From: Roseomonas fluvialis | GTDB lineage: Bacteria; Pseudomonadota; Alphaproteobacteria; Acetobacterales; Acetobacteraceae | NCBI RefSeq assembly: GCF_022846615.1 | Contig: NZ_AP025637.1 | Span: 310,001-374,000, forward strand | Length of the DNA: 64,000 bases | Direction: 5' to 3' | Part shown: piece after piece, positions 41,314-49,886 of the stretch | Position numbering within the stretch: the first letter of the stretch is position 1 | Layout of the letters: every line of letters begins with the position of its first letter | The notes under the pieces: generated by a model | The model's input: only the letters and a program-made list of their open reading frames with translations | Database searches by the model: none | Told to the model about the DNA's origin: nothing | Position numbers and translations under genes: made by a program

Positions 41314-42074
41314 TCGCAGCCGAGGGCATCGGCATCCGTGCCGGACGACATGCGCTGCTGGAGGACGTCTCGCTCGCGCTCGTGCCGGGGGAGGTTGTCG
41401 CGGTGGTCGGGCCGAACGGGGCGGGGAAGTCCACGCTGCTGCGCGTCGTGGCGGGCGAGCTCACGCCGCATGTGGGGCGTGTGTCATGCGAGGGGCGCCC
41501 CTTGTCGGCCTGGACGCCGCTGGCGCTGGCGCGCCGGCGTGCGGTGGTAACGCAGCATGTCGCGCTCGCCTTCCCAATGACGGTGGCCGAGGTGGTGGGC
41601 CTCGGGCGCCTGCCGTGGCGCGGCACGGCGGAGGCGCCACGCGACGCCGCTGCCGTTCTGGCCGCGCTTGCCGCGGCCGGTGTCGGGCACCTGGCGGGCC
41701 GCACCTATCCCACGCTGTCGGGCGGGGAACGCCAGCGCGTGCAATGCGCGCGCGCGCTCGCGCAGCTCGACGTCGCGGCGCGGCCCGCGGCCCTGCTGCT
41801 GGACGAACCGACGGCGAGCCTCGACGTGAAGCACAGCGCGGCGCTGCTGGCGCTGCTGCGTCGGCTCGCGCGGGATCGATTCGCCATCCTGGTGGTGCTG
41901 CACGATCTGAATGAGGTCGCCTTCGTGGCCGACCAAGTCGCGGTGCTGGACGCCGGGCGGCTCGTGGCATTCGGTCCGACGGGGGCGGTGCTGCAGCCCG
42001 CGTTGCTGGAACGCGTCTATGGCATCGGCTTCCGCAGCCTGGACGGCGTGCTGGCGCCGGCCTTTGGCGCATGA
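41310..42074 (+). CDS. hmuV: Heme ABC transporter ATP-binding protein
   Basis: A 254-residue ABC ATPase. Walker A is GPNGAGKST at residues 34-42, the Q-loop is TQHVALAFPMTVAEVV, the signature LSGGERQR is near 138, and Walker B with the catalytic Glu is LLLDEPTASLD near 165. The H-loop His is in VVLHDLNEV. Together with HmuU it powers heme import. It is the last gene of the hemP-hmuRSTUV operon. Confidence 0.95.
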   Translation: MIAAEGIGIRAGRHALLEDVSLALVPGEVVAVVGPNGAGKSTLLRVVAGELTPHVGRVSCEGRPLSAWTPLALARRRAVVTQHVALAFPMTVAEVVGLGRLPWRGTAEAPRDAAAVLAALAAAGVGHLAGRTYPTLSGGERQRVQCARALAQLDVAARPAALLLDEPTASLDVKHSAALLALLRRLARDRFAILVVLHDLNEVAFVADQVAVLDAGRLVAFGPTGAVLQPALLERVYGIGFRSLDGVLAPAFGA

Positions 42075-42471
42075 CGCCGGCGGCCGACGGCTGAGGCGAC
42101 GCCGCGTCATGGTCGCGCGGGTCGCCTCTGCACCGACATGCGGCCGGAGGTGCTCGGCACCGCGACCGGCGCCAGTGCGGCGGAAGCGCTGAATCCTCGG
42201 TATCGGCGCGCAACCCCTGGCCCCAGGCTCGCGCCGCAGCGCGATGTTCTGCGGCAGGGCAGGCAGCCTGTGCGCGCGAAGGCCTGAAGTCGTGGCGGGT
42301 CAGGGGGAACGGCGACCTGCCGACCGCGCGTGGGGTCAGGGTTTGCGTGCTGGCCCGGCCAATTGCGCGCCCCCGCGCGCCATCATCAGTCCTGGTCATG
42401 CGCGCCGTGCTGCTGCGGCGCAAAAGCGTCTCCACGACACGGCCGGGCGCCGATCGTCGCTGACGGAGAGC
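42075..42471. repeat. Intergenic region with a long imperfect inverted repeat
   Basis: The 397-base gap after hmuV carries no convincing gene. It contains two related 23-base arms in opposite orientation, 42205-42227 and 42328-42350. The second is the reverse complement of the first at 19 of 23 positions (core TGGGGYCAGGGNTTGCG). About 100 bases separate the arms. This could be a degenerate mobile or REP-like element, or a structured untranslated leader for the operon that starts at 42472. Confidence 0.4.
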
Positions 42472-42735
42472 ATGATGACGGACACCGAACACGACCGGCG
42501 CGGAATGCTGTGCGCCCTGCCCCTGCTGACCGCCGGCATCGGCATGCTGGCGGCCGGCTGCACCGTGGCGCAGCTGCCCTTCCCAAACCTCACCGAGGCG
42601 GAAGCACACCTCGCCGCGGCGCTCGAGGCGCTGCACCGCGCCCCCGACCGCTTCGGCGGCCACAAGGCCGAGGCGGCGCGGCTGATCCGCGGCGCGCTGA
42701 ACGAGATCGAACTCGCCCGCCTCGCCTTCCGCTGA
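42472..42735 (+). CDS. Small predicted lipoprotein
   Basis: An 87-residue protein with a basic N-terminus containing an Arg pair (HDRRGMLCALPLL), a hydrophobic stretch and a lipobox (LAAGC, Cys at about residue 27). The mature part is a roughly 55-residue helical domain (TEAEAHLAAALEALHRAPDR, IRGALNEIELARLAF) resembling a coiled helical hairpin. ATG 42472 follows GGAGAG at proper spacing; a second ATG is directly next. The family is not recognised. It is the first gene of a tight four-gene operon. Confidence 0.68.
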   Translation: MMTDTEHDRRGMLCALPLLTAGIGMLAAGCTVAQLPFPNLTEAEAHLAAALEALHRAPDRFGGHKAEAARLIRGALNEIELARLAFR

Positions 42736-42757
42736 CCTCCAGACCAGGACGATGACC

Positions 42758-43075
42758 ATGAGAACCCTGACCATCATCGCGGCCTTCGCCGGACTGATCG
42801 CCGCGGCGGCCCCGGCCTCCGCCTCGCCCTTCCCGCCGGCGCTCGGCATGGCGGCAACGCCCGTCACCCCGGTCGCCGAGGGCTGCGGGCCCGGCCGCTG
42901 GCGCGGCCCCTGGGGCGGCTGTCGCGGCCCCGGCTGGGGCCCCGGCCCTGGCTACGGCTACGGCGGGCCGCCGGTTGGCTGGAACGGCTGCCCGCCTGGC
43001 TTCTGGCACGGGCCCTGGGGGCACTGCCGCGACACCCCGTATCACGGCCGCCTGCCTGGCGGCGGCTGGCAATGA
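42758..43075 (+). CDS. GCG/CRPN-like small secreted Gly/Pro/Trp-rich protein
   Basis: A 105-residue exported protein. The signal peptide ends near ASASP (about residue 22). It contains GCGPGRWRGPWGGCRGPG, close to the GCG...CRPN prefix motif of a small alphaproteobacterial secreted-protein family, then a Gly/Tyr-rich patch, then a second related motif, GCPPGFWHGPWGHCRD. The four cysteines are arranged as two C-x(11)-C pairs. The function is unknown. ATG 42758 has AGGAC at good spacing (ATG 42752 is an alternative). It lies 22 bases after the lipoprotein gene. Confidence 0.75.
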   Translation: MRTLTIIAAFAGLIAAAAPASASPFPPALGMAATPVTPVAEGCGPGRWRGPWGGCRGPGWGPGPGYGYGGPPVGWNGCPPGFWHGPWGHCRDTPYHGRLPGGGWQ

Positions 43076-43113
43076 CACCCGAACCGACACACCGGATCCC
43101 AAGGACCTTCGCC

Positions 43114-43611
43114 ATGAAAACCCTGCTCACCCTCGCCACCGCCGCCATGCTGGCCGTCGCCGCCCCCCCGGCCATCAGCCTCGCCCAGGCGCAGCCTGCG
43201 CCGGCCGCGGCCACCGTGCCCGACTACACGGCGGACGACGCCCGCGCCGTGCTCAACGCGCGCCTCGCCGCGCTCAAGGCGGTGATCGCGCTGACGCCGC
43301 AGCAGGAGCCGCTCTGGGCGGCTGTCGAAGCGGCCATCCGGGACATCGTGCGTGACGCCGCCAACCGGCGCGCGCAGCGCTTCGCCGCCACGCCGCCGGC
43401 GCATTTCCTCGATGTACTCGGCGCCATCGCCGACGGCGAGGCGGCGCGCGGGCGCGACCTGCGCCGCTTCGTGGATGCCGCGAAGCCGCTGGTGAACGCG
43501 CTGACCGACGCCCAGCGCCGGCGCCTGCCGGCCTTCCTCGGCATGACCGACCATGCCGGCCCGGCGCAGGCCAGCGGGCAGCTCTGGCTGTTCGAGGAAG
43601 AGGAAGGCTGA
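43114..43611 (+). CDS. LTXXQ-motif (Spy/CpxP-like) periplasmic protein
   Basis: A 165-residue protein with a clear signal peptide (KTLLTLATAAMLAVAAPPA, cleavage near AQA). Its mature helical domain has two LTxxQ motifs: IALTPQQEPLW near residue 72 and ALTDAQRRRLPAF near 134. This is the hallmark of Spy/CpxP-related chaperone-like proteins that sense or prevent periplasmic misfolding. The start at ATG 43114 is preceded by AAGGA; an earlier in-frame ATG at 43072 would bury the signal peptide. The ligase gene starts 4 bases after its stop. Confidence 0.82.
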   Translation: MKTLLTLATAAMLAVAAPPAISLAQAQPAPAAATVPDYTADDARAVLNARLAALKAVIALTPQQEPLWAAVEAAIRDIVRDAANRRAQRFAATPPAHFLDVLGAIADGEAARGRDLRRFVDAAKPLVNALTDAQRRRLPAFLGMTDHAGPAQASGQLWLFEEEEG

Positions 43612-43615
43612 TCCG

Positions 43616-45127
43616 ATGAGCGCCGCCGCCGCCCTCGGCACGACGACGTACATCGAGGCGCTCGTCGAGCGCCTCGCCGGCCGGGGCGCAGCGCCCGTGC
43701 TGCGTGCCGGTGGGCGGGACATCCCGGCGGCGGCGCTGCGCTCGGCGATCCACCGTCATGCCCGTGCCCTCGATGCGCTGGGCATCGGGCGCGGCAGCCT
43801 GGTGGCGCTGCTGGCACCGAACTGCCCGGATGCGCTGGCCATCCGCTACGCGGCGAGCCTGCTCGGTGCGGGCAGCGTGTTCCTCTCCGCGCCGCCGGCG
43901 CAGGAGAGCCGCGCCGGCCTGATCGCGCAGATGGCGCCGTCGCTGCTGGTGGTATTCCGGGACACGGCGGCGCTGATCCCGCCCGGCACCCCCGTGCGGC
44001 TGGCGACGGTCGGCATCGCCATCGACGGTGCGGTGCGGCTCGATCACCTTGCCGCCACGGAATCCGATGCACCGCTCGCTTGCGCGGCACGCCCGGAGGA
44101 TCTCGGCATCATCGTCTCCTCGGGCGGCACCACCGGCGTGCCGCATGGATCGTGGCGCAGCTTCGCCGGTTACGGCGCGCTGGTCGCGGCGCCGAGCCCG
44201 CCGGGACGGCGGCAACTGGTGAACGGGCCACTCGCCTACCTATCGCAGACGCTGGTGGATGCGACGCTGCTCGGCGGTGGGTCGGTGGTGCTGCGCGACG
44301 GCTTCGACGCCGCCGATACGCTCGCCACCATCGAGCGCGAGCGCATCACGCACCTGTTCCTGGTGGAGCCGCAGCTGTTCGAGCTGATGGACCATCCGGA
44401 CCTGTCGCGGCGCGACCTGTCGTCGCTGCGCCAGCTTGTGCATGTCGGTGCCTCGGCGCCGCCGGTGCTGCGGCGCCGCGCGTGGGAGCGCCTGGGGCCG
44501 GTCATCGCGCATACCTACGGCGCGAGCGACATGGGGCTGGTCAGCCTGCTGCCGCCGACAGGGCTCGATCCCGCGCGGCCCGAGAGCTTCTCCTCTGCCG
44601 GTCATGTGCTGCCCGGGGTGACGCTGCGGCTGCGCTGCGCCGGTGGCGGACTGGCGGGTGTGGATGAACCCGGGATCGTGGAGATCCGGTCCCCCGCCAT
44701 GGCCACCGGCTACCGCAATCGTCCCGAGGAGGAGGCGGAGGCCTTCCGCGATGGATGGTTCCGCAGCACCGATCTGGCGCGCCGCGATGCCGCGGGCGCG
44801 CTGCAGGTGCTGGGCCGCGCCGGCGATGCCATCGCGGTCGATGGCGTCACGGTGCTGCCGACGATGATCGAGGAGACGCTGTGCCGGCTGCCGGGCATCC
44901 GCTACGCCTCCGTCGTGGCGAATCCGGGCATGCGGTGCTGGGTCGCCGCCGTGGTGGCCTGGCCTGGCCGCTGCTTCGATCCCGCGGCGTGCGAACGCGC
45001 GGTGGCCGACTCGCATGGCGATGCGTTGGCGCGGGCGGTGACCTGGTTGCCGGTGAGCCGCGTGCCGCTGACCGAACAGGGCAAGCCCGACCGCGCCGCG
45101 ATCCTGCGCCTGGCCGCGGCCGCGTGA
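43616..45127 (+). CDS. Adenylate-forming enzyme (acyl-CoA synthetase/ligase family)
   Basis: A 503-residue ANL-superfamily enzyme. A3-like P-loop is SSGGTTGVPHG near residues 168-178, A5 is TYGASDMG near 300, A7 is WFRSTDLARRD near 380, A8 is LGRAGDAIAVDG near 398, and A10 is PLTEQGKPDRAAI near the end with the catalytic lysine. The A3 lysine (usually PKG) is His here. No carrier protein or thioesterase is nearby. It activates a carboxylate with ATP; whether CoA or another acceptor follows is unknown. Unusually, it is coupled to three small exported-protein genes. Confidence 0.87.
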   Translation: MSAAAALGTTTYIEALVERLAGRGAAPVLRAGGRDIPAAALRSAIHRHARALDALGIGRGSLVALLAPNCPDALAIRYAASLLGAGSVFLSAPPAQESRAGLIAQMAPSLLVVFRDTAALIPPGTPVRLATVGIAIDGAVRLDHLAATESDAPLACAARPEDLGIIVSSGGTTGVPHGSWRSFAGYGALVAAPSPPGRRQLVNGPLAYLSQTLVDATLLGGGSVVLRDGFDAADTLATIERERITHLFLVEPQLFELMDHPDLSRRDLSSLRQLVHVGASAPPVLRRRAWERLGPVIAHTYGASDMGLVSLLPPTGLDPARPESFSSAGHVLPGVTLRLRCAGGGLAGVDEPGIVEIRSPAMATGYRNRPEEEAEAFRDGWFRSTDLARRDAAGALQVLGRAGDAIAVDGVTVLPTMIEETLCRLPGIRYASVVANPGMRCWVAAVVAWPGRCFDPAACERAVADSHGDALARAVTWLPVSRVPLTEQGKPDRAAILRLAAAA

Positions 45128-45146
45128 GGCGCCTGGCGCCGCCGGG

Positions 45147-46766
45147 TCAGGACCGCATGGTGCTCGGACGTGCCAGTCCGCCGGACGCCCCGGCGGCATC
45201 GAGGCGCATCGCGACGGCGAAAGCCTTCTCGAACCGCGCGATGTCGCCAGGCCGGCGCAGGAACCAGAAGATCGGATCACCGCCGGGCAGCCACTGCGGG
45301 CGCAGCCGCCGCACCAGCTGGATGGCGCTGCGCGCCTCCTCGACCATGCCGGTCTCGATCGCGGCCACGACCATCGTGCGGGCGCAGGGCGCGTAGTCCG
45401 GCAGATGCGCGGCGCAGCGCCGCAATTCACGCATCGCTTCCTCCGGCTGGCCGGCCAGCAGCAGGGCGCGGCCGAGCACGGCGCGCGTGCGCGGTGGGCA
45501 ATGGGGATCGAGGGCGAGGGTCTCGCCCAGCGCAGCGATCGTCTCCTCCGGATGGCCTGCCGCGGTCAGCACCTCGCCGCAGGCCGACCGCGTGCCGTAG
45601 TCGGCGACGCGGCTGAGCTGCAGCGCGAGGCGCGCGAAATCCACCGCCTCGTCCCAGTGCCCGGTCAATGATAGCGCGAAGGCCAGCGCGGACTGGCATA
45701 GCGGGGATTCCGGGTCGAGCCGCGCCGCCTGGCGCGCGAGCTCCACCGCCGCCTCGGCGCCGCCGCCGTGCAGCGCGGCGTTCCAATCGAAGGTGGTGAC
45801 GCGCATGAGCGTGAAGGCGGCCCAGGCATAGGGCGCGGCAAAGGTCGGGTCCATCCGTGTTGCGCGCAGGAACATCGCGCGCGCGGCGATGGTGTCCTGC
45901 TCGGTGCCGTGCTGGTGCAGGTCCCGGCCCAGCAGCATGTGTTCGCGCGCGGTCAGGCGCTCCGGCGCCTTCTGTTGGGCGCGGCGCAGGCTCTTGCGGC
46001 CGATCTGCAGGTCGATCGCGCCGGCCAGCGCCGCGATGGCGGCCAGCGGCGGGGCGTGGTCGTGCACCGGCCAGGTGATGCGGTCGGCCCAGAAGGTCGT
46101 GCCGGTGGCGATGTCCTCCAGCCGCATGACGGCGCGTGCCGCTTCCTCCGCCGCGTGCACGTCCAGGAACACCGCATAGCCATGGGACGCAGCCGTGTCG
46201 GGGCCGGCGACCACACGCAGATCCTCGAAGCGGACAAGCTCGGCGATCAGGTCGGCGGCGAAGGCAGGGCGGAGCCGCGCTGCCGCGGCGTCGCCCGGCA
46301 GCGTCGCCGCCGGCACGACGATCAGCGTGTCGCGCCGCTGCAGGCCGAGCGCGGGCGAGGGGTGGTCCACCGGAGGAACGGCCGCGGGCAGGGCTTCCGG
46401 ACTGGCCTCGCGCGTGACGGTGGCGGTAAGGATGTAGCCGCGCCGGGGCACCGTCCGCAGGATCTCCGCGGCCCGGTCGCCGAAGGCACGGCGCAGATCG
46501 CTGATGCATTGGGTGAGCGAATCGTCGGTCACCACCACGCCCGGCCACAGCGCGGCAAGCAGTTCGTCGCGCCCGAACAGCCGGCCGGGATCGTCGAGCA
46601 TGTAGCGCAGCAACGCGAACGGCTTGGGGCGCAGCCGCACTTCCCCGCCCGTCGCGTCGAACAACATGCCGCGCAGCGGGTCCAGCCGATAGCTGGCGAA
46701 CAGATACGCCGCATCGCTCGCCTCGGTCTGCATGACGCGCGTCATTGCCCACAGGTGTTCACGCAT
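45147..46766 (-). CDS. CadC-like winged-helix regulator with TPR domain
   Basis: A 539-residue protein. The N-terminal OmpR/CadC-type winged helix (about residues 22-115) has LRPKPFALLRYMLDDPGRL, ALWPGVVVTDDSLTQCISDL and a final TVPRRGYIL. It is followed by a TolB-like/FlgO-like segment (about 140-235, RDTLIVVPAATLPGD, FWADRI). The C-terminal half (about 260-510) consists of TPR-like helices. There is no transmembrane helix, unlike CadC, so it is soluble. It ends 19 bases from the convergent ligase operon and may regulate it. The signal is unknown. Confidence 0.85.
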   Translation of the reverse strand: MREHLWAMTRVMQTEASDAAYLFASYRLDPLRGMLFDATGGEVRLRPKPFALLRYMLDDPGRLFGRDELLAALWPGVVVTDDSLTQCISDLRRAFGDRAAEILRTVPRRGYILTATVTREASPEALPAAVPPVDHPSPALGLQRRDTLIVVPAATLPGDAAAARLRPAFAADLIAELVRFEDLRVVAGPDTAASHGYAVFLDVHAAEEAARAVMRLEDIATGTTFWADRITWPVHDHAPPLAAIAALAGAIDLQIGRKSLRRAQQKAPERLTAREHMLLGRDLHQHGTEQDTIAARAMFLRATRMDPTFAAPYAWAAFTLMRVTTFDWNAALHGGGAEAAVELARQAARLDPESPLCQSALAFALSLTGHWDEAVDFARLALQLSRVADYGTRSACGEVLTAAGHPEETIAALGETLALDPHCPPRTRAVLGRALLLAGQPEEAMRELRRCAAHLPDYAPCARTMVVAAIETGMVEEARSAIQLVRRLRPQWLPGGDPIFWFLRRPGDIARFEKAFAVAMRLDAAGASGGLARPSTMRS

Positions 46767-46918
46767 TATGCCGCATCGGCAGGAGGCGGAAAGCGGCGAG
46801 CTGGCGCTCGATCGGAAGTTGTTCGGAACTTGCTGAGGCGCCTCTCAGGACTTCCACGAAGGGCATCGGTACCTCCGGCGCCAGGCACGCTGCGGCGTGG
46901 ATGATCTGGAGACAGGCG

Positions 46919-47638
46919 ATGGCAATGACGGAAGCGATGCTCAGCGGCGGACCCGCGCGATACGTCCCGGCCCGATGGGATCGGCCGGCGCAAGATGCGG
47001 CGCGCATGCCGATCGTCACCGAGGATGCGGCGCCGGTGGCCTCGGGCGTGCTGGATGCGCTGGCGGTCTGCGCCCTGGTGGTGGACAGCCAGGCGGCGGT
47101 GCGCCTGGCCAGCGTCATGAGTGTGGCGGCGATCCGCCGCGCCGGGTCGGGCGTGGCGCTGCGGCCGGCGGCACCGGGCGGCACCGGCGGGCTGGTGCTG
47201 ACGGCGCTGCACCGCGAGGACGCGGCCCTGCTGCGGCGCCTGATCGGCGATGCCGCGCGTGGCGGCGCGGGCGGCTCGCTGCGGATTCGGTCCAACGGGG
47301 CGGAGGATGCGCGCGAGTCGATGCAGGTGGCTTTCGTGTTGCCGCTGCCGGCCTCACCGGGGCTGGCGCTGGTGAAGATCGAGGACCTCGTGCGCCGCGC
47401 CGTGCCGTCCGTGGCGACGCTGAGCGCCCTGTTCGGCTTCAGCCGGGCCGAGGCCGAGGTGGCGCTCGGCCTCAGTGGCGGTGCGGGCGCGGAGGAGGTG
47501 GCGATCAGCCGTGGCGTATCACTCGACACCGTGCGGGGACAGATCCGGGCGATCCTGCGCAAATCCGATGCGGCGAACCTGCGCGACTTCGAACGCCTGA
47601 TGGCGACGGTGGCGGCCAGTATCGCCGCGGCGGTATGA
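46919..47638 (+). CDS. LuxR-type helix-turn-helix regulator
   Basis: A 239-residue regulator. The C-terminal GerE/LuxR-like helix-turn-helix (about 175-235) reads LFGFSRAEAEVALGLSGG, EEVAISRGVSLDTVRGQIR and AILRKSDAANLRDFERLM. The N-terminal part resembles a degenerate PAS-like sensor (VLDALAVCALVVDSQAAVRL). ATG 46919 has GGAG upstream. The 152-base divergent spacer to the CadC-like regulator (46767-46918) should hold both promoters. Target genes are unknown. Confidence 0.8.
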   Translation: MAMTEAMLSGGPARYVPARWDRPAQDAARMPIVTEDAAPVASGVLDALAVCALVVDSQAAVRLASVMSVAAIRRAGSGVALRPAAPGGTGGLVLTALHREDAALLRRLIGDAARGGAGGSLRIRSNGAEDARESMQVAFVLPLPASPGLALVKIEDLVRRAVPSVATLSALFGFSRAEAEVALGLSGGAGAEEVAISRGVSLDTVRGQIRAILRKSDAANLRDFERLMATVAASIAAAV

Positions 47639-47659
47639 CGTTCGGGCGGCGGCGCGCCG

Positions 47660-48286
47660 TCATCCCAGTCCCGGCAACAGGGCGCGCAGCCCATCGACGA
47701 CCATCTGCACCGCGATCGCGGCCAGGATCAGCCCCATCACGCGGGTCATGATCACCCGCGCGGTATCCGACAGCAGCGCGCCGAATCTGGCACCCAGCAG
47801 CAGGACCACCGCGACGCACAGCAGCGCCGCGCCGAAGGCGACAACGCAGGCAGCCCAATCCGCCCCGCGATGCTGGGCCCGGCCTGCGAAGATGATCATG
47901 GTGGTGATGGCGCCGGGACCCATCAGCATCGGGAAGGCCAGGGGATAGAAGGCCACGCCGCCGGCAGCGCCGTCCGGCGACGCTGGCGCGTCGCCCGGTG
48001 TGCCGGCCAGCATGTCGAAGGCGATCTTCAGGACCATGAGCCCGCCGGCGACCTGCAGATCGTGGATGCCGATGCCGAAGAAGGCCAGGATCGGCGTGCC
48101 GGCCATCGCGGCGACAGCGCCGATCGCCGCGATGCACAGGACAACCTGCAGTGCGATCCCCCGCTGCGCCTGCGCACCGAGACCAGCCGTCAGCGCCAGG
48201 AACAAGGGCAGGCCGCCGAGCGGATTCATGATGGCGATCAGCGCGCCGAGAAACTTCAGGGCGAACGCGTCATCCACGCCCATCAT
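47660..48286 (-). CDS. MarC family membrane protein
   Basis: A 208-residue integral membrane protein with six helices. MarC/UPF0056 landmarks are FLGALIAIMNPLGGLPLFLALT near residue 10, GGLMVLKIAFDMLAG near 72, a central YPLAFPMLMGPGAITTMIIF near 107-127 and a terminal RVIMTRVMGLILAAIAVQM. The function of the family is unsettled; it is not a proven drug transporter. The start is ATG 48286 (a second ATG directly follows). It is convergent with the LuxR-type gene. Confidence 0.92.
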   Translation of the reverse strand: MMGVDDAFALKFLGALIAIMNPLGGLPLFLALTAGLGAQAQRGIALQVVLCIAAIGAVAAMAGTPILAFFGIGIHDLQVAGGLMVLKIAFDMLAGTPGDAPASPDGAAGGVAFYPLAFPMLMGPGAITTMIIFAGRAQHRGADWAACVVAFGAALLCVAVVLLLGARFGALLSDTARVIMTRVMGLILAAIAVQMVVDGLRALLPGLG

Positions 48287-48413
48287 CACCGTCTTCCCTC
48301 TCGTGTTCCGGGCCGCGTGCGTAGCAGGCGGCCAAGCCGTGCGGCAAAGCCGTGCAGCGGTGCTCCCGGGCCTGCCGCGCCGGATCGCGCCGCAAGCCCC
48401 TTGGGTCGTACGG

Positions 48414-49886
48414 TCATCCGGCCGGCACGAATGCGTCGAACCAGGCCGCGACCGCGGTCCAATCCCCCGCCGGCGCCGCGAGGACAAGGTAGCCGTCCGG
48501 GCGGACCACTTCGATGAAGCCGCTGCCCGCGGCGCTGCGGGGCGTGGGATCGATCAGCGCACCGAAGCGTTCGAGCAATCCGGGCGGTGGCGGCTCGTCG
48601 GCCCGCAGCACGAAGCGCGGCGTATCGCCCGCGCCATAGGGCGCCTCGCCTTCGACCGGCGGCACCCGCGATCCCGCCGCGCGTGGCGCGTGGCGCGAAG
48701 CGCCGTTGATCGGGCTGTGGGGGTAGCCGACCGACGTCTCGGCCGCAACATCCACCACCGCATGCTGCACGGGCGCGAAGCCGAGCAGCAGGTGCGCCAG
48801 GCCGTCGCGCAAGGCGCGGCCGGTGGCGCTGTCGATCAGCGTCGCCTTCGTCATGCGGCCCGCGGCCGCAATCACCGCCGCGCCCACCGGCCGGCGTTCG
48901 GCGTCGTAGCTGTCGAGCAAGGCGGGCCGGGCCAGGCCGCGACTGACAAGCGTGAGTTTCCACGCGAGATTTACCGCATCCTGCATGCCGGTGTTCATGC
49001 CCTGGGCGCCGGCCGGGCTGTGGATGTGCGCAGCATCGCCCGCGAGGAAGACGCGGCGGTCGCGATACCGCGGCACCTGGCGCTCGTTGATGCGGAAGGC
49101 GCTGCTCCAGATCAGCTCGGTCAAGGCTACCCCGCCCGGCCCGCGGTGGTCGAGGACCGCCTGCACCGCGGCCGCGTCCGGTGCCGCGCGTGGCGCGCTC
49201 CCCGCGGGGCCGTCGCTCGCGATCATGCGGTAGCGACCCGCCCCCAGCGGCAGGATGAGCAGCGGTCCGTCGGGATGCCAGTCGGTGAATCCCTCGTGCG
49301 GAGGGAACGGCGCACCGTTCAGTCGGAAATCCGCGAGGATCCAGCTGGTGTCCATCGTGTCGCCGTCGAAGGAAAGTCCGAGCGCGTGCCGAATCGTGCT
49401 GTGGGCGCCGTCGCAGCCGACCAGCCAGGCGAAGCGAGCGGTCTCCTCCCGCCCGTCGGCGTGGCGCAACGTGGCGCTGACGCCCGCGTCATCCTGGTCG
49501 AGGCCGGTCAGCTCGACACCGAGACCGGTGCGGATGCCGGCGGCGTCGAGATGCCGTTCGAGGATCTCCTCGGTATCGCTTTGCGGTAGCATCAACGCGA
49601 AGCGATAGCGCGAGGCGACCGCTGCCAGGTCGATCCGCGCGATGGGCTTGCGGGCAGAGCTGATATTCATCGCGGTCACCCTATTGCCACGGGCCACAAG
49701 GTCGTCGGACAGGCCCTGGCGTTCGAGCAGCTCCAGCGTACGGGGCCAGATACCGACGGCCCGCGACGTGGTGCTGCGCGTGGCGATGCGGTCGACGATA
49801 CGGACCGCGACGCCGTACCGCGCCAGTTCGAGCGCGAGGGTCAGGCCGACGGGCCCCGATCCAATGATGAGCACGGTGTCGGTCAT
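48414..49886 (-). CDS. FAD-dependent aromatic monooxygenase
   Basis: A 490-residue flavin hydroxylase of the PheA/TfdB/MhpA type. The N-terminal dinucleotide motif is VLIIGSGPVGLTLALELA (residues 5-22), the DG motif is LVGCDGAHSTIRHAL near 165, and the GD motif is VFLAGDAAHIHSPAGAQGMN near 285. The C-terminal thioredoxin-like domain is present in reduced form. Such enzymes hydroxylate phenolic or polyketide substrates with NAD(P)H and O2. The start at 49886 follows GGAGGAG. The substrate is unknown and no partner gene lies next to it. Confidence 0.9.
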   Translation of the reverse strand: MTDTVLIIGSGPVGLTLALELARYGVAVRIVDRIATRSTTSRAVGIWPRTLELLERQGLSDDLVARGNRVTAMNISSARKPIARIDLAAVASRYRFALMLPQSDTEEILERHLDAAGIRTGLGVELTGLDQDDAGVSATLRHADGREETARFAWLVGCDGAHSTIRHALGLSFDGDTMDTSWILADFRLNGAPFPPHEGFTDWHPDGPLLILPLGAGRYRMIASDGPAGSAPRAAPDAAAVQAVLDHRGPGGVALTELIWSSAFRINERQVPRYRDRRVFLAGDAAHIHSPAGAQGMNTGMQDAVNLAWKLTLVSRGLARPALLDSYDAERRPVGAAVIAAAGRMTKATLIDSATGRALRDGLAHLLLGFAPVQHAVVDVAAETSVGYPHSPINGASRHAPRAAGSRVPPVEGEAPYGAGDTPRFVLRADEPPPPGLLERFGALIDPTPRSAAGSGFIEVVRPDGYLVLAAPAGDWTAVAAWFDAFVPAG

